From Buttiauxella noackiae ATCC 51607 (GTDB taxonomy: Bacteria > Pseudomonadota > Gammaproteobacteria > Enterobacterales > Enterobacteriaceae), in NCBI RefSeq assembly GCF_001654865.1, contig NZ_LXEO01000065.1, positions 1 to 64,000 on the forward strand: 64,000 bases of DNA, written 5' to 3'. The notes under the pieces are model-generated. The model ran no database searches. It had not been told where the DNA came from and was given only the letters and a program-made list of their open reading frames with translations. The translations under genes and the position numbers were made by a program. This document shows positions 1 through 11,032 of this stretch, piece after piece. Position 1 is the stretch's first letter. Each line of letters begins with the position of its first letter.

Positions 1-10
1 AATACAAACA

Positions 11-37
11 AAAAGGCCTGCACATGGCAGGCCTTGT
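11..37 (-). terminator. Intrinsic terminator of the frd operon
   Basis: On the minus strand the stem AAGGCCTGC / GCAGGCCTT closes a short loop and is followed by a T-rich run. It lies just past the frdD stop codon, so it probably ends the frdABCD transcript. Confidence 0.85.
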
Positions 38-54
38 GGCTGGAATACTTAGCG

Positions 55-414
55 TTAGAGAGTGATGACACCAATAAAAGTCACTACAGTAAGGATGGCC
101 GCAAGACCGTAGAACACCCACTTGCCAGACGGCACATGAATTTTCAGGTCGTGCATTGCGTGATGGATACGGTGCAACCCACACCACAGCGGTAGGACAA
201 TCATCAGGAAGATGAACAGGCGGCCAATCAGGCTTTGTGAGAATGCCAGCACACGGTCATAGCCTAATGCATCGCCCGGGAAAAGCCCCAGCGGCAGCAT
301 AATGCCAACCAACAGCACGATCACAGGAGCAATGATTGCACCCCACATACCGCTTGCGCCAAACAGACCCCAGAATACTGGCTCGTCGGAGCGTTTTGGA
401 TTCGGATTAATCAT
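55..414 (-). CDS. frdD: Fumarate reductase membrane anchor subunit D
   Basis: A 119-residue inner-membrane protein that, with FrdC, anchors the FrdAB catalytic dimer and forms the menaquinol site used for anaerobic fumarate respiration. Three hydrophobic membrane segments are visible (for example the stretch beginning [16 protein letters not shown]). I chose the start [12 protein letters not shown] because a GGGGG ribosome-binding sequence sits just before it and the length then equals the E. coli protein; an upstream in-frame ATG would read back into frdC. It is the last gene of frdABCD, 10 bases after frdC, and is followed by a terminator. Confidence 0.97.
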   Translation of the reverse strand: MINPNPKRSDEPVFWGLFGASGMWGAIIAPVIVLLVGIMLPLGLFPGDALGYDRVLAFSQSLIGRLFIFLMIVLPLWCGLHRIHHAMHDLKIHVPSGKWVFYGLAAILTVVTFIGVITL

Positions 415-424
415 GACGTCCCCC

Positions 425-820
425 TTACCAGAACAGTGCAATAAACAGAATGACGACCGTGGCGACAACCGTCACCGCCCACAAGCCTTTAATCACTGGC
501 TCTGGCCCCATTTTGTCATCTTTGATGATGATATTGGCGGCCTTCGGTGCCAGTTCAAACCAGGTTTTCGTATGCAATAACGCAGCCGCTAACGTGATCA
601 GGTTGAGGATAACCACGATAGGGTTCTGGAGAAAACTGACAAACCCTGCCCAGCTTTCCGGGCCACTTTTCAAAGAGAAAAGACCGCACAGCAGCAAGAT
701 GCTGAACCAGACGGTAGGTACAGCGGTTCCTTCGCGAATCATATAAAAACGATAGAAACCCAGCTTTTTCCACCAGGTTGGGGTCATCGTCCGCACATAT
801 GGCTTACGTTTCGTAGTCAT
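425..820 (-). CDS. frdC: Fumarate reductase membrane anchor subunit C
   Basis: A 131-residue membrane subunit of fumarate reductase with three hydrophobic helices. It begins [32 protein letters not shown] in the manner of E. coli FrdC (same length), including the conserved E of MIREGTA that in the E. coli enzyme takes part in quinol oxidation. It docks FrdAB on the cytoplasmic face together with FrdD. It lies 10 bases after frdB and 10 before frdD, as expected for one transcript. Confidence 0.97.
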   Translation of the reverse strand: MTTKRKPYVRTMTPTWWKKLGFYRFYMIREGTAVPTVWFSILLLCGLFSLKSGPESWAGFVSFLQNPIVVILNLITLAAALLHTKTWFELAPKAANIIIKDDKMGPEPVIKGLWAVTVVATVVILFIALFW

Positions 821-830
821 TTTGCACTCC

Positions 831-1568
831 TTAGCGTGGTTTCAGGGTAGCAATCAAAAAGTCTTTCGAACTTTCGACTTTACCCTGCTGGATGGCAGCG
901 GCGGGATCGACGTGTTTCGGGCACACTTCGGAGCAGTAGCCCACGAAAGTACAGCTCCAGACGCCGTTCTGGCCGTTTAACTGCGCCATACGCTCTTTCT
1001 TGCCATGGTCGCGGTTATCCAGGTTGTAACGGTGAGCAAGCGTGATTGCAGCCGGGCCAATAAACTCAGGGTTTAAACCAAACTGCGGACATGCGGAATA
1101 ACACAGCCCACAGTTGATGCAGCCGGAGAACTGATGGTATTTCGCCATCTGAGCTGGAGTTTGGGTGTTTGGCCCCTGGTCTGGAGTACGCGTGTTGCCG
1201 ATGATGTACGGCTTAATCGCTTCCAGGCTTTCGATAAAGTGGGTCATATCGACCACCAAATCGCGCTCAATAGGGAAGTTTGCCAGCGCCTCAACCTTCA
1301 TACCCCTGGTGTATTCACGCAGGAAGGTTTTGCAGGCCAGTTTAGGCACGCGATTGACCATCATGCCGCAAGAGCCGCAGATAGCCATACGGCATGACCA
1401 GCGATAGCTCAGGTCTGGTGCCAGGTTGTCTTTGATATAACCCAGCGCATCCAGCAGTGAGGTTTGCTCATCATAAGGCACTTCATAGATTGCACTGTGT
1501 GGCTCGTTATCCGTTTCCGGGTTGTAGCGCACCACTTCAATCTTCAGAGTCTTCATCGTATCAGCCAT
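831..1568 (-). CDS. frdB: Fumarate reductase iron-sulfur subunit B
   Basis: A 245-residue electron-transfer subunit carrying electrons from menaquinol to FrdA. The N-terminal ferredoxin domain holds the 2Fe-2S cysteines ([10 protein letters not shown] plus a later Cys). The C-terminal domain has the two cysteine clusters for the 4Fe-4S and 3Fe-4S centres ([12 protein letters not shown] and CSEVCP). The start [11 protein letters not shown] matches the family; an upstream ATG would add 14 residues inside frdA. The frdA stop codon overlaps this start by 8 bases, which suggests translational coupling. Confidence 0.97.
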   Translation of the reverse strand: MADTMKTLKIEVVRYNPETDNEPHSAIYEVPYDEQTSLLDALGYIKDNLAPDLSYRWSCRMAICGSCGMMVNRVPKLACKTFLREYTRGMKVEALANFPIERDLVVDMTHFIESLEAIKPYIIGNTRTPDQGPNTQTPAQMAKYHQFSGCINCGLCYSACPQFGLNPEFIGPAAITLAHRYNLDNRDHGKKERMAQLNGQNGVWSCTFVGYCSEVCPKHVDPAAAIQQGKVESSKDFLIATLKPR

Positions 1569-3354
1569 TCGACATCTCCTTCTTCTTGTCGGCTGCTTCT
1601 GATTCCGCACCGTAGACGCGTTTAGCCGGTGGCAACGTAGTGATTTTCACATCACTGTATTCCAGACGCGTAGTTCCATTGGCGTCACGGAAAGCGAGAG
1701 TATGTTTCAGGAAGTTCACGTCATCACGCTCGGTACAACCCTCGTCCAGACGCTGATGCGCGCCGCGCGACTCTTTACGAGCCATCGCCGAGTGCGCCAT
1801 ACATTCCGCAACATTCAGGCCGTGGCCCAACTCGATGGTGTAGAGCAAATCAGTATTAAACACGCTGGATGTGTCAGTAATACGCACACGTTTGAAGCGC
1901 TCTTGCAGCTCAGCCAGCTTATCAATGGTTTTCTGCATCAGTTCTGGTGTGCGGTAAATCCCGCAACCTTCTTCCATGGACAGACCCATTTCATCGCGAA
2001 TCTTCGACCAGTTTTCAGTGCCTTCCTGATTAACCAATTTCTTGAGACGCGTTTCGACATCAGCCGCTTGCGCGTTCAGGGCAGCATCGTTAGCCGGCAG
2101 TGCTTCATTCGCGCGCTTCATCGCGCTTTCGCCCGCCAGACGACCAAACACCACCAGTTCTGCAAGGGAGTTAGAACCCAGACGGTTCGCGCCATGCAGG
2201 CCAACGGAAGAACATTCACCCACAGCAAACAGCCCTTTGATACGGCTTTCACACTGGCTGTCAGTTTCGATGCCACCCATGGTGTAGTGCGCGGTAGGGC
2301 GAACTGGAATCGGCTCTTTTACCGGGTCAACGCCGACATACGCTTTCGACAGCTCGCAGATAAACGGCAGGCGCTCGAGAAGTTTCTTCTCACCCAGGTG
2401 ACGCAGATCGAGATAAACCACATCGCCACGTGGAGTCGGAACGGTACGGCCTGCACGCCATTCGTGCCAGAAGGCCTGAGAGACTTTGTCGCGCGGGCCG
2501 AGTTCCATGTATTTGTTGCGCGGCTCGCCCAGCGGTGTTTCGGGCCCCATTCCATAATCTTGCAGATAGCGATAGCCATCTTTGTTGACCAGAATACCGC
2601 CTTCACCACGGCAGCCTTCTGTCATCAGAATGCCGGAACCTGGCAAGCCAGTTGGGTGATATTGCACAAATTCCATATCACGTAGCGGTGCGCCGTGGCT
2701 CAACGCCATGCCCATACCATCACCGGTCACGATGCCGCCGTTGGTGTTATAGCGATAAACACGGCCTGCGCCGCCCGTCGCCATCACGACTGCATTGGCG
2801 CGAATCTGCACCAGCGTGCCTTCCATCATATTCATGGCGACCACGCCACGCGCTTCGCCGTCATCGACCAGAATATCGAGTACGAAATGCTCGTCAAAAC
2901 GCTGGATTTGCGGGAACTGTAAGGAGGTCTGGAACAGGGTGTGGAGCATATGGAAGCCGGTTTTATCTGCGGCAAACCAGGTACGCTCAATCTTCATGCC
3001 ACCAAAGCGACGAACGTTTACGGAACCGTCCGGACGGCGACTCCATGGGCAACCCCATTGTTCAAGCTGAGTCATTTCGGTAGGGCAGTGATGGACGAAG
3101 TAGTCGACCACATCCTGCTCGCACAACCAGTCGCCACCGGCCACGGTGTCATTGAAATGGTATTCGTAGCTGTCGTGATCCTGCGTGACGGCGGCAGAAC
3201 CCCCTTCGGCGGCCACGGTGTGGCTACGCATTGGGTAGACTTTGGAAATCAGAGCTATTTTGGCTTGTGGATTGGCTTGTGCCGCCGCTATGGCTGCTCG
3301 TAAGCCCGCTCCGCCAGCGCCTATTATGGCGAGATCGGCTTGAAAGGTTTGCAC
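1561..3354 (-). CDS. frdA: Fumarate reductase flavoprotein subunit A
   Basis: A 597-residue catalytic subunit that reduces fumarate to succinate during anaerobic growth. It shows the N-terminal dinucleotide fold ([10 protein letters not shown] from residue 12), the [10 protein letters not shown] segment with the histidine that covalently binds FAD (about residue 45), and the HPTGLPGSG substrate-domain motif. The family length is about 600, so it is intact. First gene of the minus-strand frdABCD operon, divergent from epmA. The C-terminal lysine/glutamate-rich tail differs slightly from E. coli. Confidence 0.98.
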   Translation of the reverse strand: MQTFQADLAIIGAGGAGLRAAIAAAQANPQAKIALISKVYPMRSHTVAAEGGSAAVTQDHDSYEYHFNDTVAGGDWLCEQDVVDYFVHHCPTEMTQLEQWGCPWSRRPDGSVNVRRFGGMKIERTWFAADKTGFHMLHTLFQTSLQFPQIQRFDEHFVLDILVDDGEARGVVAMNMMEGTLVQIRANAVVMATGGAGRVYRYNTNGGIVTGDGMGMALSHGAPLRDMEFVQYHPTGLPGSGILMTEGCRGEGGILVNKDGYRYLQDYGMGPETPLGEPRNKYMELGPRDKVSQAFWHEWRAGRTVPTPRGDVVYLDLRHLGEKKLLERLPFICELSKAYVGVDPVKEPIPVRPTAHYTMGGIETDSQCESRIKGLFAVGECSSVGLHGANRLGSNSLAELVVFGRLAGESAMKRANEALPANDAALNAQAADVETRLKKLVNQEGTENWSKIRDEMGLSMEEGCGIYRTPELMQKTIDKLAELQERFKRVRITDTSSVFNTDLLYTIELGHGLNVAECMAHSAMARKESRGAHQRLDEGCTERDDVNFLKHTLAFRDANGTTRLEYSDVKITTLPPAKRVYGAESEAADKKKEMSNG

Positions 3355-3683
3355 GACATTCCTCCAGATTTTAGTTATTTCGCACAGCTAATTTAACCAA
3401 AGGTAGTTCACCAATACGGCGCCAGCTATTGCGAAAGGGTTATCCCTGCTCCTTTGTAGGTAGAGGATTATAGCCGCAGGCTTTTTAAGGAAATTTGACG
3501 TGTTCGATTTTTTTGCTGTTCAGTGCAGCAATTAATTAATAGTGGTGATGAGTTACGTCACGAAATACAGATTATTAATGTCAATTAGGGGCTGGAAACG
3601 GTGAAAATTTACTGCGCAAAATTTGTCTCCCTTATGCGATGCGGGTAGACTTCTCCGCCTTGTTTGAATACGGAGACTTCCCC
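3355..3683. other. Divergent frdA/epmA intergenic region
   Basis: About 330 bases without a supported gene. It holds the predicted frd promoter and, on the other side, the leader of epmA with a GGAGA ribosome-binding sequence before ATG 3684. The in-frame ATG at 3639 would extend EpmA by 15 residues not seen in the family. I see no RNA gene here. Confidence 0.6.
3467..3512 (-). promoter_or_regulatory. Predicted frd promoter with FNR-like site
   Basis: Reading the minus strand, ATCGAACACGTCAA (about 3497-3510) resembles the FNR consensus TTGAT-N4-ATCAA with mismatches. It is followed about 25 bases later by a perfect TATAAT (3467-3472). The spacing would place the FNR site near -42, the class II activation position expected for an anaerobically induced operon. 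No good -35 box is present, also expected for FNR dependence. This is inference from motif and position only. Confidence 0.55.
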
Positions 3684-4661
3684 ATGAGCGAAACGGCCAC
3701 CTGGCAGCCGAGCGCATCCATCCCCAACCTGTTGAAACGTGCAGCGATCATGACCATCATTCGGCGTTTTTTTGCCGATCGCGGCGTACTGGAGGTGGAA
3801 ACACCGTGCATGAGTCAGGCAACGGTTACGGATATCAATCTGTTCCCGTTTGAAACCCGTTTTGTTGGCCCAGGTCACGCTCAGGGCGTTAATCTGTACC
3901 TGATGACCAGCCCGGAATATCACATGAAACGCCTGCTGGCGGCGGGCATTGGCCCGGTATTCCAACTGTGTCGCAGTTTCCGTAACGAAGAGATGGGGCG
4001 CCATCATAATCCAGAGTTCACTATGCTGGAGTGGTACCGCCCTTGCTACGATATGTATCGTCTGATGAATGAAGTTGATGATTTACTGCAACAGGTTCTG
4101 GAAACTGATGCGGCAGAGTCTCTCTCTTATCAGCAGGCGTTCCTGCGCCACCTGGAGATTGACCCGCTTTCTGCGGATAAAACGCAGTTGCGTGAAGTGG
4201 CCAAAAAACTCGATTTAAGCAACATCGCCGATCAGGAAGAAGACCGCGATACCTTGCTGCAACTGCTGTTCAGCATGGGTGTTGAACCACATATTGGTAA
4301 AGACAAACCGACGTTTGTTTATCACTTCCCCGCAAGCCAGGCAGCCCTTGCACAAATCAGTACCGAAGATCACCGCGTCGCAGAGCGTTTCGAGGTTTAT
4401 TTCCGTGGTATTGAACTGGCGAATGGTTTCCACGAATTGACTGACGCCCGTGAGCAGCAGCAGCGTTTTGAGCAGGATAACCGTAAACGTGCCGCGCGCG
4501 GTTTGCCGCAGCAGCCGGTAGATGTGAATTTACTGGAAGCACTCAAGGCGGGATTGCCGGATTGTTCAGGTGTTGCACTAGGTGTGGATCGTTTGATTAT
4601 GTTAGCGCTGAAGGCTGAAAGCCTTGCTGATGTGCTGGCGTTCCCGGTAGACCGGGCTTAA
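3684..4661 (+). CDS. epmA: EF-P beta-lysyl ligase (EpmA, formerly PoxA/YjeA)
   Basis: A 325-residue paralogue of the catalytic domain of class II lysyl-tRNA synthetase. It activates (R)-beta-lysine and attaches it to a conserved lysine of elongation factor P, which lets ribosomes pass polyproline stretches. Class II motif 2 is visible ([19 protein letters not shown]), and motif 3 near the C-terminus ([12 protein letters not shown]). The tRNA anticodon-binding domain of true LysRS is absent, as in the family. In K-12 yjeM, yjeN and yjeO follow; here the convergent mscM follows directly. Confidence 0.97.
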   Translation: MSETATWQPSASIPNLLKRAAIMTIIRRFFADRGVLEVETPCMSQATVTDINLFPFETRFVGPGHAQGVNLYLMTSPEYHMKRLLAAGIGPVFQLCRSFRNEEMGRHHNPEFTMLEWYRPCYDMYRLMNEVDDLLQQVLETDAAESLSYQQAFLRHLEIDPLSADKTQLREVAKKLDLSNIADQEEDRDTLLQLLFSMGVEPHIGKDKPTFVYHFPASQAALAQISTEDHRVAERFEVYFRGIELANGFHELTDAREQQQRFEQDNRKRAARGLPQQPVDVNLLEALKAGLPDCSGVALGVDRLIMLALKAESLADVLAFPVDRA

Positions 4662-4668
4662 GAAAATA

Positions 4669-4693
4669 GTGGATGAGCTTGCGCTTATCCACC
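4669..4693. repeat. REP-like palindrome
   Basis: GTGGAT and ATCCAC arms around an AGCTTGCGCTT centre, just after epmA. The same GTGGAT...ATCCACC theme recurs near 27980 and 60305, so it looks like a dispersed REP-type unit rather than a unique hairpin. Confidence 0.5.
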
Positions 4694-4713
4694 CTAAATG
4701 AAATAAAAAATAG

Positions 4714-4747
4714 AGCGGGTAAGCATTTAGCTTCACCCGCTTTTTTT
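4714..4747 (+). terminator. Terminator after epmA
   Basis: Stem AGCGGGT / ACCCGCT with a 14-base loop followed by seven T residues. The T run overlaps the mscM stop codon of the convergent gene. The sequence upstream is A-rich, so it may also act on the minus strand. Confidence 0.8.
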
Positions 4748-7700
4748 ACAAACTCCCCGGCGTCCTGCCTGCTTTCCCTGTCGAAGTCAGCGTCTTACTG
4801 CTACGTTGCCCGCCGAGACTATCCAGACGCATCTGGAATGGTGGGAACGGCAGCTCGATACCGTGTTCGCGGAAACCTTGCAGAATGAGCTGATGAATCT
4901 CGTGGCGCAGCGGCATACGGTGGTTCATCTCTGCGGCGTAGATACGCAGCTCAAAGATTTGAATGCCCGCCTGCAAGTCCACAAGGAACGCTTCTGGCGG
5001 TGGGTTATCAATTACCAACGAACAGCGCTGGGCCGCCTGCAACAACACCTTCGTGACTTCTTCGCTGTTTGCATCAGATGGGGCTGGAACAGTTAGCACC
5101 ACACGCGTTACTGAATCCGACAACGACCAGTTAATGAACTGCTCGGTGATAAACGCTTTATTTGGCACGATTATCTCTTTACGGTCCCAGTCGCTGATGG
5201 TGGTCGCGCGGGTGTTGATCTTGGTGACGCTGCCGGTGAGATCGCGGATAGTCACGGTGTCGCCAATACGAATCGGTTTTTCGAACAGAATAATCAGGCC
5301 GGAAATAAAGTTGGCGAAGATCTCCTGCAAACCAAAACCTAAACCGACACCAAGGGCTGCGACCAGCCACTGCAATTTCGACCACTCAATGCCAATCATC
5401 GAGAAGCCAACTAACGTACCGATCAGTAACAGCAGATATTTGGTTACGGTGGTAATGGCGTAGCCTGTGCCTGGCGCCAAATCCAGATGCTGTAGCAGTG
5501 CAAGTTCGAGTAGCGCAGGGAGGTTACGCACCAGTTGCATGGTGATAATCAGCACCAGAATGGCAATTAACACTGAACCCAGGGTTATCGGCTCGATGCT
5601 TTCCACGCCTTGTACTGTTGAGGTCACATCCCACAAGGTGATGTTCTCAAGGAAACCAAATGCAGAGTGGATTTCTGACCACAACACAATGACCGACAGC
5701 AGCGCAATCAGCATCAGAATCGAACGCACCAGACGCAGTGATTGCACGCTGATGGTATCCAGATCGATTTCAGGTTCTTCGATAGTTTCTGATGAGCCTT
5801 CATTACTGTGGCTATGTGCGGTTTCTTCTTCACCACGCGCACGCTGGGCCAGGATTTCAGCACGGCGATGTTTAGCGCGATCAAAGGCCAGACGGCGGCG
5901 CTGAATCAGCATCCAACGGCGGAAGATGTGGTACACAACGAGCAGTAAGAACCAGATAGCTACTGATGTTTCAAGCCTTGCCAGCAAGGCCTGGGCCGTT
6001 GCCAGGTAACCCACTGCCGCTGCCAGAATGGCGAGCAACGGGGCGGCAAGCAGCAGGTTCCACAAAATGGTGTTAGCGATGTTTTCGCTATTACCTTGTT
6101 TATCCAGATACAGCGGAATACCTGCGCGTTTCAGACTCAGGGTGACCAGTGCCATTGCACCGCAAATCAACATAAAGCACAGTCTTCCGAGCGAGCCGGA
6201 GAACTCTCGGTCGTTCAAATTATCAAACATAATCAATGCCATAATCAGGGGCACGATTAAGCCGATACTCATCAGGTAATAGCGCATGGCACGGGCAACT
6301 CGTTGCTGCGGCCAACCAAAATGCACGATGAACAAGCCATTTGGGCGGGCGAACGTGGCGCAAATCATCACGGCCCACAGCAGCGGAACCGTGGCGGTCA
6401 CTCCATCACCGATAGCCACCGCAAGGGGATATGGCCAGGCAGATTGCAGCCCGTAACCGAGCGTTGCCCAAAGAACGGGTAAAGGCAGAGCCACCAGAAT
6501 CGACCAGAAAACGGTACGCAAGGTCAAGCTGAAGTGATCCTGAGTAACCTTTCCGACCTTTGCACTAGAGCGTTCAAGGAACGCAGAAAAATGGCGGCGG
6601 GAGCTGACACTAAAGCCCACCAGTATCAATGCTCCGAACAAAGGCAGCAGCGTTTCTTTGCTGGTGAGCATCATGATGGTCGCACTGCCAAGCTGGCTGA
6701 ACGTATCCATCGACACCAGACGACGCAAATCCTGCACAATCTCTACCGGCCAGGTGATGCCCATTGGGCTGACATCTGAGGTCCAGAACAGGTAGCGGTG
6801 TGTTGCTTCGTTGACCTCTTTTAACGCATCTTCCAGTTGGCTATTCGCCACTTTCAGTTTGGTCAGTTCGAGAATCAGGTTATCGCCACCTTGCAGCAAG
6901 GAGTTGAGCAGTTCGCGTTGGGTGCGCAATTGCGCTTCCAGAATACGATTTTGCTCACTGGTCAGCTCCTGACCATCGTTCTGACGAATCTGGCGTAATT
7001 GCTGCTGTTTGTTCAGCAGGTCTTCATAATGCAGGCGCTGTACACGCAACTGGCCAAGTTCGGTATCCAGTTGCTGAGACTTTGGCATTTCAGGTAAACG
7101 GGCCACCTGAGCGCGTAAAGCTTCACCCAACACATTCGATACGCCAAGCCATTGTGACTGTTCACGTAGTGTGTTGAGTGCCTGACGCACTTGCAATGTC
7201 TGACTGGAGGCCTGGCGTTGCTGAGAAGCCACTAAATCCATTCGTTGAGCCTGTTGATTCAACGCCTGGGATAATTCGCGGTTATTTTTAAACTGATCAA
7301 CGATACCTGATGGCAGGTTAGCGCTGCTTTCTGCCAACAACTCGGTGCTTTCCAGCGCTTTTTCCGCTTCACGCTGACGCTGATTATTGAGCTGATTACG
7401 CAATGCCTGGAGATAAGCATCCAGTTGCGCGCTCTGTTTTTGGGCCAGCTCTGCCCGTAGCCGCGCGAGTTCCTGGCGGTTACTGGCAGACAACTGTGCC
7501 AGTTCCAGTTCATCGACCAGGGCTTTCAGGCGTGATGATTCAGCCTGTAAAGAGAGATTTTGTGCCTGCGCCAGCGGTGTACTGCTAGCAGGCTGGGTGC
7601 CCATCCGACGTTCCACCTCGTTTAGCTGGCGGCGTGCATCTGTTTGCTGTTGAGGCAGTTGGCTGAGCGAATCGGTGATTTCTCGGGTGCGTTCCTGCTC

Positions 7701-8084
7701 TTGTTGCGCAAGGCGGCTTTTATCCAGCAATTGGCTGCTAACTTGCAGGATTTCCTGATTTAACGCATCGGTGCTCATGGTTTCTGGCACTTTTGGCGGT
7801 TCATCGCGCAGATTATTTATCTGCCGACGTAAGGTGTCAGAGAGTTTGGGGAAGTTATCGATAACTTGCTGATATTGCGTGACACGCTCCAGCGAGATTT
7901 TACGTTCATCAAGCGCGTTGAGCGCGGCCTGAAGTGCTTCCACGGTTTCAGGGCTGCCAGGTTTGTCTTTTGCAGACTTAGCTTGTTCTAGTTCCTGGGA
8001 GATTTGTTTGGCGTCGGGGGCTGTGGCGGCATACGTCGGTAGACTAAGGCACCAGGCCATCAGAATTGTGATTATCAGGCGCAC
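4746..8084 (-). CDS. mscM: Miniconductance mechanosensitive channel MscM (YjeP)
   Basis: A 1112-residue MscS-superfamily channel (E. coli form about 1107) that opens under membrane tension to release solutes on osmotic downshock. It has a signal peptide (MRLIITILMAWCLSLPTYA), then a periplasmic region of several hundred residues rich in Gln/Leu/Arg heptads (coiled coil, roughly 20-460). Many transmembrane helices follow, then a C-terminal MscS pore and beta domain (GVGLGFGLQEIFANFISGLIILFEKPIRIGDTV). It lies 60 bases downstream of psd on the same strand; the pair is co-transcribed in E. coli. Confidence 0.96.
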   Translation of the reverse strand: MRLIITILMAWCLSLPTYAATAPDAKQISQELEQAKSAKDKPGSPETVEALQAALNALDERKISLERVTQYQQVIDNFPKLSDTLRRQINNLRDEPPKVPETMSTDALNQEILQVSSQLLDKSRLAQQEQERTREITDSLSQLPQQQTDARRQLNEVERRMGTQPASSTPLAQAQNLSLQAESSRLKALVDELELAQLSASNRQELARLRAELAQKQSAQLDAYLQALRNQLNNQRQREAEKALESTELLAESSANLPSGIVDQFKNNRELSQALNQQAQRMDLVASQQRQASSQTLQVRQALNTLREQSQWLGVSNVLGEALRAQVARLPEMPKSQQLDTELGQLRVQRLHYEDLLNKQQQLRQIRQNDGQELTSEQNRILEAQLRTQRELLNSLLQGGDNLILELTKLKVANSQLEDALKEVNEATHRYLFWTSDVSPMGITWPVEIVQDLRRLVSMDTFSQLGSATIMMLTSKETLLPLFGALILVGFSVSSRRHFSAFLERSSAKVGKVTQDHFSLTLRTVFWSILVALPLPVLWATLGYGLQSAWPYPLAVAIGDGVTATVPLLWAVMICATFARPNGLFIVHFGWPQQRVARAMRYYLMSIGLIVPLIMALIMFDNLNDREFSGSLGRLCFMLICGAMALVTLSLKRAGIPLYLDKQGNSENIANTILWNLLLAAPLLAILAAAVGYLATAQALLARLETSVAIWFLLLVVYHIFRRWMLIQRRRLAFDRAKHRRAEILAQRARGEEETAHSHSNEGSSETIEEPEIDLDTISVQSLRLVRSILMLIALLSVIVLWSEIHSAFGFLENITLWDVTSTVQGVESIEPITLGSVLIAILVLIITMQLVRNLPALLELALLQHLDLAPGTGYAITTVTKYLLLLIGTLVGFSMIGIEWSKLQWLVAALGVGLGFGLQEIFANFISGLIILFEKPIRIGDTVTIRDLTGSVTKINTRATTISDWDRKEIIVPNKAFITEQFINWSLSDSVTRVVLTVPAPSDANSEEVTKVLLQAAQRCSLVIDNPPPEAFLVDLQAGIQIFELRIYAAEMNHRMPLRHEIHQLILQGFREHGIELPFPPFQMRLDSLGGQRSSKTLTSTGKAGRTPGSL

Positions 8085-8104
8085 GTGAATACCTATAGGT
8101 GAAT

Positions 8105-8132
8105 CAGCCCTCGCAGCGATGTCGCGAGGGCT
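8105..8132 (-). other. Hairpin in the psd-mscM spacer
   Basis: Inverted repeat AGCCCTCGC / GCGAGGGCT with a 10-base loop between psd and mscM. No T run follows it on the minus strand, so it is more likely an mRNA-processing or attenuating hairpin than a full terminator. Confidence 0.5.
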
Positions 8133-8144
8133 GGGGTAGGAGCG

Positions 8145-9092
8145 TTAAACGTCTGGTTTGCTTTCCTGATCGGCAGCAACTTCCATTTCAGAAATCTCAC
8201 TCACTGGTACTTCCGGCTCGATCACCGGCTCGGTAGAGATTGCCAGAGGTTCACCAATTTTGGTTGCGGACAGGCTTTGCAGCTGTTCGGCCAGGTTCAC
8301 TTTACCTGGTGCGAACAAGTTGATTACTGTTGAACCGAGTTTAAAGCGACCCATTTCCTGGCCTTTCAGCAGCGCTACAGAACCTTCGTTGTCACCAGCA
8401 GGCCATGTCCAGCGCTTAATCACACCTTCACGCGGTGGGGTGATGGTGCCAGCCCATACGGTTTCGATGCTGCCAACAATGGTTGCACCCACCAGAATTT
8501 GCGCCATTGGGCCAAACTCGGTGTCGAACAGGCAAATTACGCGTTCGTTACGGGCAAACAGGTTCGGCACGTTTTGCGCGGTTAAATGGTTTACGGAGAA
8601 CAAGTCACCCGGTACGTAAATCATTTCACGCAAAATACCATTACACGGCATGTGAACACGGTGGTAATCACGTGGTGACAGATAAGTGGTAACGAAGCTG
8701 CCGTTACGGAACAAATCGGCCATCAAATAGTTACCGGCAAGCAGGGCTTCCAGACTGTAGTTATGACCTTTGGCCTGCAGAATTTTATCTTCTTCAATAG
8801 GGCCTAACTGGCTTACAACACCGTCTGCTGGCATCACCAGTACATTTGGGTCGGTATTAATTGGACGAACATCGTCACGTAGTGGGCGCACGAAGAATTC
8901 ATTGAAGGTGCGATAGCTGGCAGTATCCGGCTTCTGAGCTTCCTTCATGTCGACTTTGTAGTATTTGACGAACAGGTCGATAACCAGTTTGGTCAACCAG
9001 CCAGCTCGTTTGCTTGCACCCCAACCTGCCAGGCGAGTCAGCCATAGTTTAGGCAGGATGTACTGGAGCGAAAGTTTAAAGTTGTCTAACAA
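8145..9092 (-). CDS. psd: Phosphatidylserine decarboxylase proenzyme
   Basis: A 315-residue inner-membrane enzyme that makes phosphatidylethanolamine from phosphatidylserine. The LGST motif is at residues 252-255; in the family the chain cleaves itself between Gly253 and Ser254 and the serine becomes the pyruvoyl cofactor. His and Asp of the YHRVHMP region form part of the catalytic site. The acidic C-terminal tail differs in sequence and is a little shorter than in E. coli (322 residues). Transcribed toward mscM, downstream of rsgA. Confidence 0.97.
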   Translation of the reverse strand: MLDNFKLSLQYILPKLWLTRLAGWGASKRAGWLTKLVIDLFVKYYKVDMKEAQKPDTASYRTFNEFFVRPLRDDVRPINTDPNVLVMPADGVVSQLGPIEEDKILQAKGHNYSLEALLAGNYLMADLFRNGSFVTTYLSPRDYHRVHMPCNGILREMIYVPGDLFSVNHLTAQNVPNLFARNERVICLFDTEFGPMAQILVGATIVGSIETVWAGTITPPREGVIKRWTWPAGDNEGSVALLKGQEMGRFKLGSTVINLFAPGKVNLAEQLQSLSATKIGEPLAISTEPVIEPEVPVSEISEMEVAADQESKPDV

Positions 9093-9172
9093 GATAGCCT
9101 CCTGGCTAAGTACCCATATTTAGCGGGCATACACAAAAAGGAGCGCGATTTTAGCGATGCCCAGCTTAATTG

Positions 9173-10228
9173 TCAGCGGTCAGTATCGGAAAAGGTTTTA
9201 CGCGATTTTACCTCGGACATACTTTCCAGTATGCGATGGTAATTTTCGAAACGCGTTTCGGCGATTTCCCCACGTTCAACAGCTTCGCGCAGCGCACAGC
9301 CAGGATCGTTGGTGTGGCTGCAGTCACGGTATTTGCAACGCCCTAAATACTCGTGGAATTCAGTGAACCCTTGAGTGACTTGATCGGGTTCTAAGTGCCA
9401 TAAACCAAACTCACGAACGCCTGGAGAGTCAATTACATCACCGCCGCCCGGGAAGTGATACAAACGAGATGCAGTGGTTGTATGCTGACCCAGACCTGAG
9501 TTGTCAGAAACGTCATTAACCAGAATCTGGGCTTCTTTAAAACCAAGCAGGTTGTTCAGCAGGCTGGATTTCCCCACACCGGATTGCCCGGCAAAAATGC
9601 TGACGCGGCCGATCAGGGCTTCTTCAAGCTCTTTCAGACCTTCTACTTTGTGGCTGGAAACCATTAAGACGCGGTAGCCAATTTTGCGGTAGATATCCAT
9701 TTGTTCATTAACGAACGCAAGACCTTCTTCATCGAGCAGGTCGGTTTTATTCAGTACCAGCAGTGGTTCAACGTCCAGTGTTTCACACGCTACCAGATAA
9801 CGGTCAATAATGTTTAGTGACAGCTCGGGCAGAATGGCGGAAACCACAATGATTTGGTCGATATTGGCGGCAATCGGTTTTACGCCGTCATAGAAATCAG
9901 GGCGTGTCAGGACGGTAGTGCGCTCGTGCACCGCATCAACAATGCCTTTTATGGTTACGCCAGCCGCAGCTTCTTTGGCTGGACGCCAGACCACATTGTC
10001 GCCGGTTACCAGCGAACGGATGGTGCGGCGAATATTGCAGCGGTGAATGTCACCACCTGGTGATTCAACATCGGCATGTTGGCCGAAACGACTAATTACG
10101 CGACCATCGCGCGGTTCACCAAACTGAGAGTCGTCAGGATCGGCTTTCTCCACAGTCTGTTTAAGCCGACGCTGGTGGTTTGCTGAAACCCGGCGCTGCT
10201 GTCCTTTGGAGAGTTTATTTTTGCTCAA
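9173..10228 (-). CDS. rsgA: Small ribosomal subunit maturation GTPase RsgA
   Basis: A circularly permuted GTPase (351 residues) that checks late 30S subunit assembly. It shows an N-terminal OB-fold, the NKTDLL (G4) motif before the P-loop GQSGVGKSS (G1) as expected of the permuted order, and a C-terminal zinc-binding segment with Cys/His ([14 protein letters not shown]). I placed the start at a TTG (10228) that gives [13 protein letters not shown], matching the family N-terminus. An upstream ATG adds 32 residues unlike the family. Divergent from orn. Confidence 0.93.
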   Translation of the reverse strand: MSKNKLSKGQQRRVSANHQRRLKQTVEKADPDDSQFGEPRDGRVISRFGQHADVESPGGDIHRCNIRRTIRSLVTGDNVVWRPAKEAAAGVTIKGIVDAVHERTTVLTRPDFYDGVKPIAANIDQIIVVSAILPELSLNIIDRYLVACETLDVEPLLVLNKTDLLDEEGLAFVNEQMDIYRKIGYRVLMVSSHKVEGLKELEEALIGRVSIFAGQSGVGKSSLLNNLLGFKEAQILVNDVSDNSGLGQHTTTASRLYHFPGGGDVIDSPGVREFGLWHLEPDQVTQGFTEFHEYLGRCKYRDCSHTNDPGCALREAVERGEIAETRFENYHRILESMSEVKSRKTFSDTDR

Positions 10229-10341
10229 TCTTACTGGCTCCTGGTCGCCCGTGATGGGCAAAACCTCTATGATACACACTATTTTATACGAATTAACCCA
10301 TCGACAAAGGTGGGCTACGCACAAGAAGGGTGGAAAATAGC

Positions 10342-10887
10342 ATGAGTGGAAATGAAAACAATCTGATTTGGATTGATTTAGAAATGACCGGCCTGGACCC
10401 CGAGCGGGATCGCATAATTGAAATTGCCACTCTGGTTACCGATGCCAATTTGAATATCCTCGCCGAAGGGCCAACGATCGCGGTTCATCAGTCTGACGAA
10501 CAGCTGGCGTTGATGGATGACTGGAATGTGCGTACCCATACTGGCAGCGGGCTGGTAGAGCGCGTGAAGGCAAGCACCATGGATGACCGTGCGGCTGAAC
10601 TGGCGACACTTGAGTTCCTGAAAGAGTGGGTTCCCGCTAATAGTTCTCCAATCTGTGGTAACAGCATAGGCCAGGATCGCCGTTTCCTGTTTAAGTACAT
10701 GCCTGAGCTAGAAGAGTACTTCCACTATCGTTATCTGGATGTCAGCACTCTGAAAGAGCTGGCGCGCCGTTGGAAACCTGAAATTTTGGCTGATTTCAAA
10801 AAGCAGGGTACCCATCAGGCGATGGATGATATTCGTGAATCGGTGGCAGAGCTTGCCTTCTACCGCGAGAATTTTATCAAGTTATAA
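10342..10887 (+). CDS. orn: Oligoribonuclease
   Basis: A 181-residue DEDD-family 3'-5' exoribonuclease that degrades very short RNAs and dinucleotides such as pGpG, and is essential in E. coli. Exo motif I is WIDLEMTGL. Later acidic residues and the [10 protein letters not shown] motif (Exo III, with catalytic His and Asp) are present. The start [10 protein letters not shown] at 10342 matches the family length; the ATG at 10330 would add four residues. Divergent from rsgA and upstream of the tRNA-Gly cluster. Confidence 0.97.
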   Translation: MSGNENNLIWIDLEMTGLDPERDRIIEIATLVTDANLNILAEGPTIAVHQSDEQLALMDDWNVRTHTGSGLVERVKASTMDDRAAELATLEFLKEWVPANSSPICGNSIGQDRRFLFKYMPELEEYFHYRYLDVSTLKELARRWKPEILADFKKQGTHQAMDDIRESVAELAFYRENFIKL

Positions 10888-11032
10888 GAATTTGTTAGCC
10901 TCGGTTCTGTTTTTTTCACTCATCCGAAAAAGGCAGGATCGAGAGATTTTCCTGTTATTCGCTGGGAAAATAATCATTTTGTCGAATTAATCAGCATTCA
11001 AACAAAAATAGCAAAAAAAATCGTTTGAGGGC

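Noticed and set aside
1702-2685. Long open frame opposite frdA (327 codons)
   Set aside because: It is the antisense shadow of a strongly conserved gene, has no recognisable domain, and no ribosome-binding site.
3609-4007. Minus-strand frame opposite epmA
   Set aside because: Shadow of epmA; protein sequence shows no family features and is rich in rare residue patterns.
9093-9172. sigma-E promoter directly before psd
   Set aside because: Known for psd in E. coli, but I could not find a convincing GGAACTT / TCnnA pair in the short gap.
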